Assembly: GCF_000633255.1 (NCBI RefSeq)
Contig: NZ_AYMJ01000031.1
Span: forward strand, 1-64,000
Length of the DNA stretch: 64,000 bases
Reading direction: 5' to 3'
Source of the DNA: Pseudomonas sp. H1h
Lineage (GTDB): Bacteria; Pseudomonadota; Gammaproteobacteria; Pseudomonadales; Pseudomonadaceae
A program made the position numbers and the translations under genes. Positions within the stretch are counted from its first letter, which is position 1; the number at the start of each line of letters is the position of its first letter. Shown here one piece after another: positions 32,153 through 42,100 of this stretch. Below the pieces are notes generated by a model. That model was not told the origin of the DNA and did not search any database. It was given only the letters and a program-made list of their open reading frames with translations.

Positions 32153-35100
32153 ATGGCAGACGATAATGAACAATCCGGCTCTGACAATAACCCCGAAATT
32201 ACGCCTGCGGTTACTGTAGATGAACAATCGATAGCGCGGCCGGCGCCCCTTGTTTATAAGCCGACGCCCATGAGTTACGCGCTGGTATCACCCGTGTATT
32301 TTCATATTGAGGCGGGTGAACATGGCGTTCACGAATATCAGTTGGTAGACCAGTATGGAGGTCAGGGCTATACGGGAAATACCAATGACCTTGGCGTGTT
32401 GTTCAGAAGTGTGCCCGCCACCGATATTAACGGTCATGGCCGTTTCGGTTTCCGGGCAAAATTGAGAGGTGAATGGCAGAGCTGGGGTTATGTGGATTTT
32501 ATCCTCGCAGCCAAGCCGCTTATGACCTCCTTCCAGAGTGGTGCCCAATTGGGTGCCAGGCCGATTATCAGCGGTACTAAAGATGCCAGGGCGTCGGCGG
32601 TTGTTAGAGTATTTTTTGATCACGGTTCGAGTTCCAGCGTAACCGTGCCAGCTCCAGGTAAATGGAGCTATCAACATGCGTCGGACCTCACTCCGGGGCC
32701 GCATATTTTCTCTGTCGAGTACTACATCCCTTGGGGGGGGCAGGACAAGGGACGTACAGATTATCCCTTCACAGTTGTTTACGCCCCGGCGCAGATCACT
32801 CTCCCTAAAACAAATGATGTGATACGTGAACTTAGACCGGAAGTCTCTGGTACCGGGCCGAACGACGGTGTAACGGTCACGATATACAGAGAGGGCGGGA
32901 GCGGGGGATCCTACGGGCAAGCAACCGTCAGAAACGGCTTATGGAAGGTAAACCTTAGCCAGGATTTACCCGAGGGGCCCTTTGTTTTTCATGCGGGTTC
33001 AAGTTTCCAGGGCACGCACATCGGGTATTCAAATCAGGTGCCCGTGACGGTTTACTTGCGGCCGGCCACACCTGCAATTACCTCCCCTGCAAATGCCTCG
33101 CAGCAGGCAATGACCTTTACGGTGTCAGGTAACGAGGGCGAAGCAGGGGCTATAGTTATTCTGTTAAAAGACTTGGGTTCTGCTCAAGTGGGCCAGAGCA
33201 ATGTTTTGACTGGAGCGCAATGGAGCGCGTCCGTCACGCTGCCCCCCGGGCCTGCTTCTCTGGTTGCCAAGCAGATCAAAGGAGGTCTGGAGTCGGGCCG
33301 GAGTATGCCGCGGTTGTTTAAAATCCGCCCCCCATCCTTGACCACAGTCAGTGTTGTCTACCCGACCCTTACCACAATCGAGTTTTCCGGCGATGGCTTC
33401 ACCGGCGCCACGGTCGAGATCACGATCGTGAAAGGCCCGGCCGGCGCAACACCGCCGTCTGGCGGGATCGTGCAGGGTGGGCGCTGGACGGCCCGCTCAC
33501 AAAACTGGCCCATCGGCGATTACGATCTGAAGGCTGTCCAGAAAGTCTCCGATAACGCGGGTGGCTGGATTCCTTCGCAGGAGTACCTGTTCAAGGCGTC
33601 ATCAACACTGCCGCCGCCCACGGATGTGACCCACACCATTACCAGTTACACCCCGACGTTCAGCGGCAAGGGCGTTACTGGCGCGTCGGTCGAGATTACG
33701 GACAAGGCGGACAACAGCGCGGTCGCCCCGCTGGCAACCGTCACGGCGCAGGGCTGGTCGACCCGGGCGTCGCAGGCCTGGGCACCGGGTTCGACACGCA
33801 CAGTGCGTGTACTGCAGAAACTGGGTGATGCGGTGTCGCAAGCGGTTGAACGGATCGTCAACATCGACCGTTTTCCGCCACCGACTGATCTGGCTTATAC
33901 CGTGGTCGATTACACGCCGATCCTGACCGGCAAAGGTGTGATCGGAGCCACGGTGCATGTGACAGACAGGACGACCGGCGCGCCGATTGCACCGATGGCA
34001 CCGGTAACGGCCCAGGGCTGGCGGGTACAGGCTTCAGCACGTTGGGAGCCGAACACCACCAAGGTTGTGCTGTTGGTGCAAAAAGACGGTTCTCTGGCCT
34101 CCGACTCTGTGGAAATGACCATCAGCGTGCCGCTGCTGGCACCGCAGATCACTGCTGTCGAGAATGACGGCCTGTCACCAAAAATCTCCGGTACCTGCTG
34201 GCCCGGCGCGACGCTCAGCCTGAAATACAGCGACAGTACGAACGAGCACACACCCAGTGGCAGCAGCGGCACCTGGACCTTCAAGCGCGAGGCTGGGTTT
34301 GCGCCGGACAGGGAACATACCGTCACGGTGATTCAGACCGTTGCAGGGCGCGCATCGCCCCCGGCATCGCGAGCATTTTCGGTCAATCCGGAGAAACCGG
34401 TGATCACCGAACCGAATGAAAACGCAGATGCCCACTACGACCTGATCGTGCGCGGTACCAACGGGTTCAATGGTGCCACGCTGCAACTGCGCGACGCGCA
34501 ATTCGGCCGGGCATTGGGCCAGCCGAAACGGCTGACGGCGCATGGTGCCTGGTTCATCGAACTGGAAAAACTCGAGTTTCGCAAATACCAGATCGACGCC
34601 ACGCAAACCATCGCCGGCAGGGAGTCCCTGCGCAGTGATGTGCGCAGCTATTTTGTGGTGCTGTTGCCGCCGGTCATCGAGGTGCCGGCACACAATCAGT
34701 CACTGGCGCGAACCTCCAGGTTTTCCGGTACCGGAGAACCCTATGGTCAGGTGACGCTCTGGCGTGAAAACCCGAGCGAGATCCTGCTCGAAAAAGTACC
34801 GGTCAGTGCCGAGGGTAAATGGGCGGCCGAGGTGACGCTACCGATTGGCAACTACACCGTGAAGGCTCGGCAAATCTTTCAGACCCATGAATCGAAGGAC
34901 ACCCTGTCACGCATTTATAAAGTGGTGCCGGCAGCGCCGTTCATCGAAAGCCCCGGCCAAGGCGTGCATATCGGTCGATCGGTTGTCGTGTCCGGATTCG
35001 GCTACCCGGGGGATACCGTTACGGTCACGCTGACGGGCAGCAAGGGCGCGCTCTCCGGGCGTAGTCCGGTGCTTGGGGATCGTACCTGGTCATTGACGCT

Positions 35101-35512
35101 TGAAGCGGATCAGCCCGCCGGCGCCTGCGATGTGGTGGCGGTGTCCTCGCGTGACGGCTTCGAATCTGCCGCTTCAGCCGCGCACCCTGTGATGCTCGGC
35201 ACTTACCTGCCCGGCATTGACGAGCCGGCGCCGGGACGCTGGGTCGAAAATCCGCTTCGTTTCGTCGGTAAAGGCCGCGTCGGCGTCGGGCGTGTGGTGA
35301 CCTGGTACGACCCTGAGCAAGCCCTGAGCGCCAGCCTTGCCGTCACTGCTCAAGGGTGGCATGGCGAGGCGACGCAAGCCGTGCTTCCAGGCGGCCACTG
35401 GTGCCGCTTCCAACAGACCCTCACCGACGGGGCGGATGGCGCGAGCTTGTCCGATTGGGTTGAAAGCGAGCGCTTTGACATGACTTCGATCCCACCGGGA
35501 GCCCGACCATGA
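32153..35512 (+). CDS. Tandem Ig-like repeat protein of the Tc operon
   Basis: A 1119-residue protein with a unique N-terminal part (about 1-120), then about ten Ig-like beta-sandwich repeats of 85-95 residues. Each repeat carries patterns such as SG(K/D)G(V/F)(T/I)GA(T/S)VE and a GxW near the middle (for example at about residues 395, 485 and 577). There is no signal peptide, membrane anchor or sorting signal. Such repeats usually serve adhesion or act as spacers. The first 1.2 kb is visibly AT-richer than the rest. GAGAGA precedes the start. The stop codon overlaps the ATG of the next gene (ATGA at 35509), so it is translationally coupled to the TcaA-like subunit. A receptor-binding or shell-decorating role is inference. 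Confidence 0.85.
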   Translation: MADDNEQSGSDNNPEITPAVTVDEQSIARPAPLVYKPTPMSYALVSPVYFHIEAGEHGVHEYQLVDQYGGQGYTGNTNDLGVLFRSVPATDINGHGRFGFRAKLRGEWQSWGYVDFILAAKPLMTSFQSGAQLGARPIISGTKDARASAVVRVFFDHGSSSSVTVPAPGKWSYQHASDLTPGPHIFSVEYYIPWGGQDKGRTDYPFTVVYAPAQITLPKTNDVIRELRPEVSGTGPNDGVTVTIYREGGSGGSYGQATVRNGLWKVNLSQDLPEGPFVFHAGSSFQGTHIGYSNQVPVTVYLRPATPAITSPANASQQAMTFTVSGNEGEAGAIVILLKDLGSAQVGQSNVLTGAQWSASVTLPPGPASLVAKQIKGGLESGRSMPRLFKIRPPSLTTVSVVYPTLTTIEFSGDGFTGATVEITIVKGPAGATPPSGGIVQGGRWTARSQNWPIGDYDLKAVQKVSDNAGGWIPSQEYLFKASSTLPPPTDVTHTITSYTPTFSGKGVTGASVEITDKADNSAVAPLATVTAQGWSTRASQAWAPGSTRTVRVLQKLGDAVSQAVERIVNIDRFPPPTDLAYTVVDYTPILTGKGVIGATVHVTDRTTGAPIAPMAPVTAQGWRVQASARWEPNTTKVVLLVQKDGSLASDSVEMTISVPLLAPQITAVENDGLSPKISGTCWPGATLSLKYSDSTNEHTPSGSSGTWTFKREAGFAPDREHTVTVIQTVAGRASPPASRAFSVNPEKPVITEPNENADAHYDLIVRGTNGFNGATLQLRDAQFGRALGQPKRLTAHGAWFIELEKLEFRKYQIDATQTIAGRESLRSDVRSYFVVLLPPVIEVPAHNQSLARTSRFSGTGEPYGQVTLWRENPSEILLEKVPVSAEGKWAAEVTLPIGNYTVKARQIFQTHESKDTLSRIYKVVPAAPFIESPGQGVHIGRSVVVSGFGYPGDTVTVTLTGSKGALSGRSPVLGDRTWSLTLEADQPAGACDVVAVSSRDGFESAASAAHPVMLGTYLPGIDEPAPGRWVENPLRFVGKGRVGVGRVVTWYDPEQALSASLAVTAQGWHGEATQAVLPGGHWCRFQQTLTDGADGASLSDWVESERFDMTSIPPGARP

Positions 35513-38500
35513 CCGATCCTGTGACGCGCCCCGCGCTGCAGTTGCTGACACAAGTGTTCAGCCATGAACAACGCCAGACCTATACCGGGTTTTGCGCTTA
35601 TCTTGAAAACGGTGGCTCGATTTTTCCTCTGGTCGAGCACGGCGTGCAGGGACTGGTCAGGGCTTACCGGATGACCCCCGACGATGCGCGGGCCTTTCTG
35701 CGTGCTGCGAACAGTCTGGCGATTTTCATCCGGCGCCAGTTCATCGAGCACTCGTTGAGTGGCTCTGCGGCGCAGGTCACTCGCTGCAAAAGCGGTCTGC
35801 TGTCGATCGTTCAGGGACCGAGCTACGAGCAGTTATTCGAACCGAAGTTCGATACCCTGTGTCCTCCGCAAGCACTGGAGTCGTTCACCTCGCCGGTGGC
35901 TTATCTGATTGAATTGTTACGCTGGATCGATGAACGGATCTACAACGTTGGCAGCGCCGAGAAACTGGATTTGCACGACCGGCGCCAGGATCTGAAAAAG
36001 CTGCTGGTCGACTTCAACGCGGTGCATCAGGCGGTGTCGGCGGTGGACATTATCGTCCCGGTGCTCGAAACATTTATCGAGAAAAACAGCAGTGGCCAGC
36101 CGGATCTGGAAGAGGCGCTGATCCAGGCCCGCTATCCCAACGGCCTCCCTTACTATCAGCATTGGGTCACCCTCGATTTTGTTGCCCGCCAGCATGGCCT
36201 GTCGGTGGGCAATTTCGCCCACATGGTGGATTTGGCCTATCCCTATTTCCTGCAGCCCGAGGCGTGGGATAACGATGCGGGGCGTGCTTTTACCCATGCT
36301 TCGCGACTGGGGCCTTATCAGCGTGAGTTGTTGACCGAGGCGCCTACAACTGCGAAAGACCGCGATGCCTATTACGCGCGCAATTTCGGTGCGCATGGAT
36401 TGGAATGGCTGAACCTCAATCAGGTGCAGTTCTTTGGCGAGCGCACCCGGCTGGACGCCCGGGGCATCGAGGCGTTGTTGTCGATACGTGAGTTCGCCCC
36501 GACGCGTTCGGCCAACGTCACCGTGTATGAACCCGTGCAACCGGGAGCTGACGAGAGTCAGCGCTGCGGCTCGGTGTATCTCAATGCCGCCGCGAGTCCG
36601 GCACTCGATATTGATTACAAGAACGAGGGCGCAGCCTTCCTGCATCGTCTGACGCAGGACCCGAGCACCATTGACCGCTACGAGCGAATGAATCGCAAGC
36701 TACGTCTGGATCAATGGCTGGAGTTGCCCACCGAGCAGGTGGATGCGTTGCTGGCAGCAGCGATCAAGGCCCAGGCACGGGGTGCTGAGCCGCCAGACCC
36801 GTGGTGGATTTCCTCCCATCAGGTGCATGCCCTGGGCTTGTTCCAGTCACTGCGTGAACGTTATGGCTGCGCGGCAGAAGACTTTGCGGCATTCATCGAT
36901 GAAATGTCGATTTATGGTCGCGCCGAGGTGTTGTCACTGTTTGACCGCACGTTCAACAGTTCGGGCAATTATCGCCAACCGCTGAAGCTGGACGGCGCAA
37001 CGTTTGCGACGATGCCGGTGCAGGGTGTGCCCGAGTTGACGGTCACTCAATTGTGCAGCGGTTTAAACATCGATCTACAGACTTACAGCTATCTGGCGAC
37101 GGCGATCGAGCGCGCACATGGGCAAACCGGCACGCTTGCGCGTACACCGGCGATCATTTCGAGTTTCTACCGGCTGGTGAAGCTGCCGCGGTTGCTGGGT
37201 ATTACCCCGGTCGAAGGCCTGTTGATGCTGACCCTGCTAGGCGGGGAGATCTGGGTCGACGGGCTGGCAGGTCCTCCGCGCATTCAGGAACGCCGTAACA
37301 GTGAGAGCACACCGGATGTGCTCAACCTGATTTATGCGCTGCACTCCTGCGTATCCTGGTGCAAGGACCGCGAACTCCCCGTGCTGTGGATGTTGCAACA
37401 GGTATCACCGCCGCAGGCATTGGCGGTTGCCACGCAGGCCGAGCGTCGCTTGTTTGATCAGATCCGTAATTTGCTGCCTGCCGCGCTGTTCAACAATGCC
37501 GGGTTGGCGATGGCCGGCGTGCCCTCGCTGGAAGGCCTGGACTGGCTGCAATTGTTGAGCGAGCTGGTGGATAGCACAGGGTTGGTCATCAACCTGCAGT
37601 TGTCTGAGTCCCAGTACCTGAATTTTGCCCGGGAAAAGCTCGATCAGGCTGTCAGGGAAGGACTTGGCGAGAACGATGTCAGTGTACGGGGAATCATCGT
37701 CGAGCGAATGCTGGGCGTGCTGTTGGAGGCCTGTGAGGCGCAGGTCTCGGTCGCCAGGGAGTGTCTGGCGGTTTACACCGGCCTTGATGCCGAACGCGGG
37801 TTACAGATGCTGACGTGGGCGCAGTTCACCGTCTATCAGTTGTTGTTTCATGTCAGTGAAAGGGCCGAGCGCGATGCACTTGAAGACATCCGGCCCGGAG
37901 CGCGCGCCTCTGAAAAACCAGACCCGTTGCTGAGCCTGTTGGTCGATGTCCGGCGGCGTAGCGCTGTAACCAACAAACTGGACTTGAGCGCTTTGCTGCT
38001 CGAAGACTTTCTGCAATACGGCCACAAGGCATGGATGGATCAGGAGGATCGGCATCTGTTGTCGATACGCGTGCTGTATTACCTGAGTTCGCTGAGCCGG
38101 GCGTTTGAATTGAGTGAGCAGCCCGCCGCCAACCTGCTGGATTACCTGCGTCAGGTCAATGCCTTGCCGAGCCCTCTGACAGGTGACGCACTACGGTTGG
38201 CGCAGCAGGCGGCATCGGTGCGGCTCGCAGCGTTTTTCGACTGGAGCGTGCATGAAGTACGTGAATGCGTCAGCCGCATCGACCCGACCCTGAAGATTCT
38301 GAAGAACCTGTCCCAGCTCGACTTGTTGATGCGCATCCGTGTACTCGCCCGACACAGCGGCATGGACGCCTTGACGATTTTTCTGGTGGGCAACCTGCCG
38401 GAAACCGTTGAGAAGGATGCTTATCGAATCGCCGCCGAGCGCGCTGTGCTCAGCCTTTCGGATGCGCATGCGCCGCTGGTTTCTTTCGCCGATGAAGTTG

Positions 38501-39135
38501 TGCAACCGCTTGTCACCATGACCTGTGTCGTGGACAAGACCGAGGTGGTGGCCAACAAGCCGGACGAGAAAATCATCTTTACCGTGTCCCTCAAGGATGC
38601 CGACGGCAAGCCATTGAGCGGCGTCAATGTGTACTGGTCGGCCAGTCTGGGCACGATTCAGACAAAAGCCACCGAAGTCGACGGTACGGTAACGGTCGAG
38701 TACCTGCCCGGCAAGGTCATGGGGCGGGAAATTCCGCTGTTCTGGCTGGACCTGATCGACGCACAGCAGGCCCCGGCGATCAGCGTCACCGACGACCCGC
38801 TGTCGCTGTTCTTCCCGGGGCCGCTGATGGCCCAGGTCCCACTGGGGCCGGTTCCATTGGGACAGGAGGTCGAGCTGTACGCCACGTTGCGCGATAACTA
38901 TCGAAACCCTGGGCGTAACCGTCTGGTGCGCTGGTTCTCCACCGCTGCGGGCGGCAACGATGATTCGGTAGTGATCCGCCCCGAGCAAAGTTCCACCGAT
39001 GGCGAGGGTATTACGCGGGTGTTCGTGTCCAGCCCGTCCGGCGGCACGTTCACGATCAGCGTGCGCTGCGAGGCCAACGACGCTGAAACGCTTTTTGATC
39101 CCATCACGTTTGCCAATGCGTCGACGCCCCAATGA
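35509..39135 (+). CDS. tcaA: TcaA-like N-terminal half of Tc toxin TcA, with Ig-like tail
   Basis: A 1208-residue protein. Residues 1 to about 980 match the N-terminal part of TcA (VRP1/SpvA-type, alpha-helical shell): LCPPQALESFTSPVAYLIELLRW, LKKLLVDF, YKNEGAAFLHRL, and the helical region around VTQLCSGLNIDLQTYSYL and AAFFDWSVHEVRECVS. The last ~220 residues are two Ig-like (Big-1-like) domains (LKDADGKPLSGVNVYWSAS; LRDNYRNPGRNRLVRWFST), which I do not recall in TcaA or YenA1. Size and split point are close to YenA1. GGGAG precedes the start. The TcaB-like gene follows after 46 bases. Together they should form the pentameric injection channel. Confidence 0.88.
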   Translation: MTDPVTRPALQLLTQVFSHEQRQTYTGFCAYLENGGSIFPLVEHGVQGLVRAYRMTPDDARAFLRAANSLAIFIRRQFIEHSLSGSAAQVTRCKSGLLSIVQGPSYEQLFEPKFDTLCPPQALESFTSPVAYLIELLRWIDERIYNVGSAEKLDLHDRRQDLKKLLVDFNAVHQAVSAVDIIVPVLETFIEKNSSGQPDLEEALIQARYPNGLPYYQHWVTLDFVARQHGLSVGNFAHMVDLAYPYFLQPEAWDNDAGRAFTHASRLGPYQRELLTEAPTTAKDRDAYYARNFGAHGLEWLNLNQVQFFGERTRLDARGIEALLSIREFAPTRSANVTVYEPVQPGADESQRCGSVYLNAAASPALDIDYKNEGAAFLHRLTQDPSTIDRYERMNRKLRLDQWLELPTEQVDALLAAAIKAQARGAEPPDPWWISSHQVHALGLFQSLRERYGCAAEDFAAFIDEMSIYGRAEVLSLFDRTFNSSGNYRQPLKLDGATFATMPVQGVPELTVTQLCSGLNIDLQTYSYLATAIERAHGQTGTLARTPAIISSFYRLVKLPRLLGITPVEGLLMLTLLGGEIWVDGLAGPPRIQERRNSESTPDVLNLIYALHSCVSWCKDRELPVLWMLQQVSPPQALAVATQAERRLFDQIRNLLPAALFNNAGLAMAGVPSLEGLDWLQLLSELVDSTGLVINLQLSESQYLNFAREKLDQAVREGLGENDVSVRGIIVERMLGVLLEACEAQVSVARECLAVYTGLDAERGLQMLTWAQFTVYQLLFHVSERAERDALEDIRPGARASEKPDPLLSLLVDVRRRSAVTNKLDLSALLLEDFLQYGHKAWMDQEDRHLLSIRVLYYLSSLSRAFELSEQPAANLLDYLRQVNALPSPLTGDALRLAQQAASVRLAAFFDWSVHEVRECVSRIDPTLKILKNLSQLDLLMRIRVLARHSGMDALTIFLVGNLPETVEKDAYRIAAERAVLSLSDAHAPLVSFADEVVQPLVTMTCVVDKTEVVANKPDEKIIFTVSLKDADGKPLSGVNVYWSASLGTIQTKATEVDGTVTVEYLPGKVMGREIPLFWLDLIDAQQAPAISVTDDPLSLFFPGPLMAQVPLGPVPLGQEVELYATLRDNYRNPGRNRLVRWFSTAAGGNDDSVVIRPEQSSTDGEGITRVFVSSPSGGTFTISVRCEANDAETLFDPITFANASTPQ

Positions 39136-39181
39136 AGGTCCTCATTGATGGTGTGTGCGTTTCAGAATGCTGGAGAAGACC

Positions 39182-42100
39182 ATGACTCAACGCAATCTGG
39201 CTCAACTGTTGGAAAAACGCCGTACAGCATTGGTCGAGTACTGCATCGGCCAGGTTTCCAGCGAGAAATATCCTTTCGTGAAAACGGCACAGGATCTATT
39301 CGAATTGCTGCGCATGGACCCGCTGGACAACTACCCGGTGCAAAGTTCGTGGGTGGCCGAAGCGACCAGCTGCGCGCAGCAATTCATTCATGCGGCCTAT
39401 CGCAAGCTTGAGCCTGGCTACGAGAGGGTCGAGTTTGACCAGGCGGATCTGAAACTCTGGGAGCTCTACAGCAATTATCCTGACTGGGCGGCGCTCTCGT
39501 TGATCGCGGTCTACCCGGAAAACTTCATCAATCCCTTTGTGCGACAACGCAAGACCCGGCTGTTCAAAGCGCTTGAGAATGACTTGAATCAGACGCGCTT
39601 GAATGGCGATTCGGTGCAACGAGCCTTGCAAGGGTACCTCAAGGTGTTTGAGCAGACCTGCAACCTGGATGTCATCAGCGCCTTTCTGGACGGCGATTCG
39701 GCAACGCGCGCGACTTACTATTTTGTCGGTCGTCAGCGAGTACAGCCGTTTCAGTATTTCTGGCGCAAGACCGAGATTGAACTCACATCTGCCGGTAATC
39801 CGGTCAACCCGGCGGCGTGGGGCGAGTGGCAGCCGGTGGATATTCCAGCAGGGAACAAGGTTCTGGACCTGCGGCCGCTGTTCTGGGCCGGACGTTTATG
39901 CCTGGTATGGGCCGAATGGCGTGACCAGGTGGGCAGCACGAAAGACGAGACTCACTCGCCGCACCGGCTGGACATCAATCTGGCGTTCATGAGTCAGAAC
40001 TCGGAATGGTCGGCACCGCTGAGCCTGTATAGCGCCGACCAGGGCAGCGACACCAGCGACGGTGCCCGGTTGGTCGCGACGACCTTGGCTGATGCCATTC
40101 ACCCCAAGGGCCGTTTGGGCGTATTGCTCACCAACGACAAGACTGACGCCGAAGGCCTGAATGTTCTTGCATCCCGTGATGTGCTCTTTCGTCCGATGGC
40201 CGAAGACGACGGCAGCTGGCTTGAGCATCTGGCTGAGAATCGCTTCACCGATGCTTTGGTCGTACAACATCCGCTGACGCCGAAGAATCAGCCAACGGTT
40301 GCGATCAAGGGTGAAACCTCGGGAGCGCTGACGCCCTACTACGCCTTGCAGGCGGTGTTCTCGGAAGTGGAGGGAGAGGACTTTTTGTGGGTCAGGGGGC
40401 TGTGCCGGGCGAGGCGCGAGGTCATCACCGAGATCGAGGAGTTTGTGCTGGAAATCAATAATGGCACGGAATACGACCCGCCCCCTCTCAAAGCATCAAA
40501 ACCCCTTGCCGGAGGGTGGGCCACCGGTTGGATGGAGTTCAGACGCACGAAAGGAGGCTTTACCCTCCCGCTCGAAATTTCCTTGAGCAACGCCACTGAA
40601 GGCAGCAAGACCTTTACCGTATCGCTGACCGATATCACCCGTTTCGTGCCGCCCGCGCTGGAAAAAAACGCGCTGGATGCCGCGCAGTTCATCGGGTTTC
40701 GGCAGACCGGAATGTTACCCCGTGCGCGCCTGAACTCACTGTTCGGCCCGGAGCTGGTGCAGCGTAGCAATATCTCCGTGGATGCCGTACTGGACTGGGA
40801 CACCCAGTTCCTGGCGGAGCCGCCGCCAGCCTCAGGCCCGATCACAGAGCCGAACGGGGCATTCGACGGCGCCAACGGCTTGTATTTCTGGGAACTGTTT
40901 TTTCATCTGCCGCATCTGGTGGCGACCCGCCTGCGGGCCGAGGATCGCTATCTGGAAGCGCAGAACTGGTGGCATTACCTGTTCGATCCGCAGGCTATTG
41001 AAACCTTCGTCGAGCCGAAGAAACCTCGCTATTGGCGTTGCCGCCCGCTGGCGGGTGTGGGGAATATGGGGCACGAAACAAAGATGCCGACCGATCCGGA
41101 TGCAATCGCCTACGCCGCGCCACGGCACTACCAGATTCTGGTGTTCACCGAATACGTGAAGAATCTGGTCGCCTGGGGTGACTGGTATTACCGCCAACTC
41201 ACCCGCGATGCATTGGTGGCGGCAAAACTGTGTTACGTACAAGCCGAGTTTCTGATGGGCAAGCCGCCTGCTGCTCGGGCGGTGGTCCACTGGCAAACGC
41301 AGACGGTAGAAGACTTGTTGAAACAGAGCGCAACACGGCCGGCGCTCGAGCAGTTTGAGCAGGAACTGGTGTTTTCCCTGGCCGACATTCCTCCGGCCGC
41401 ACCAGCTTCACCGTTGATGGGCCTGCTGGCGAATGAGCCGTTCAAATTGCCCATCAATCAACAGTTGCTCGACCTGTTCGACTGGCCGGGGCAACGCCTG
41501 AACAACTTGCGCAATAACCTGACGCTGGACGGTAAACCGCTGAACGTTCCATTGTTCAGCCCGCCGACCGATCCCGATCAATTGTTGCGCGACCTGGCCG
41601 CTGGCGGCGTCGGTACGCCGAGGCCAATGGGCGGGCGTCTGGTGGTGGGTGCGTTTCGTTGGCGTGTCACCTACGAGGCGGCGTTGCGGGCGGTGCAGAC
41701 TCTGCAGGAGTACGGCAGCCAGGTATTGCGCCTGATTGAACAGCGTGACCGGGCCGAGCAGGAAGAGTTGCAACAGGAGCATCTCAAGGAGCTGGGTGTT
41801 TACGCACGTACCGTTCAAGAACAGTCGATTGCCCAACTGCAAGCGAATGTCACTGCGTTGAGCCAGAGCCGCGCCGTGGCTCAGCAACGGGCCGACCGGT
41901 TCAAGGCCTGGTACGACGAAAACGTGAGCGATGCCGAATATCAGGTCATGGAAAAGCTGCAGACAGCCAAATGGATGAATGTGGGAACGCACGCGATCAA
42001 GACGGGGGGGGCGGTGGTGGCCTCGCTACCGAACATTTTCGGTTTGGCCAACGGTGGGCATCGTGTGGAAAAAATAGCCGATGCCGTGGTCTTCGGCATG

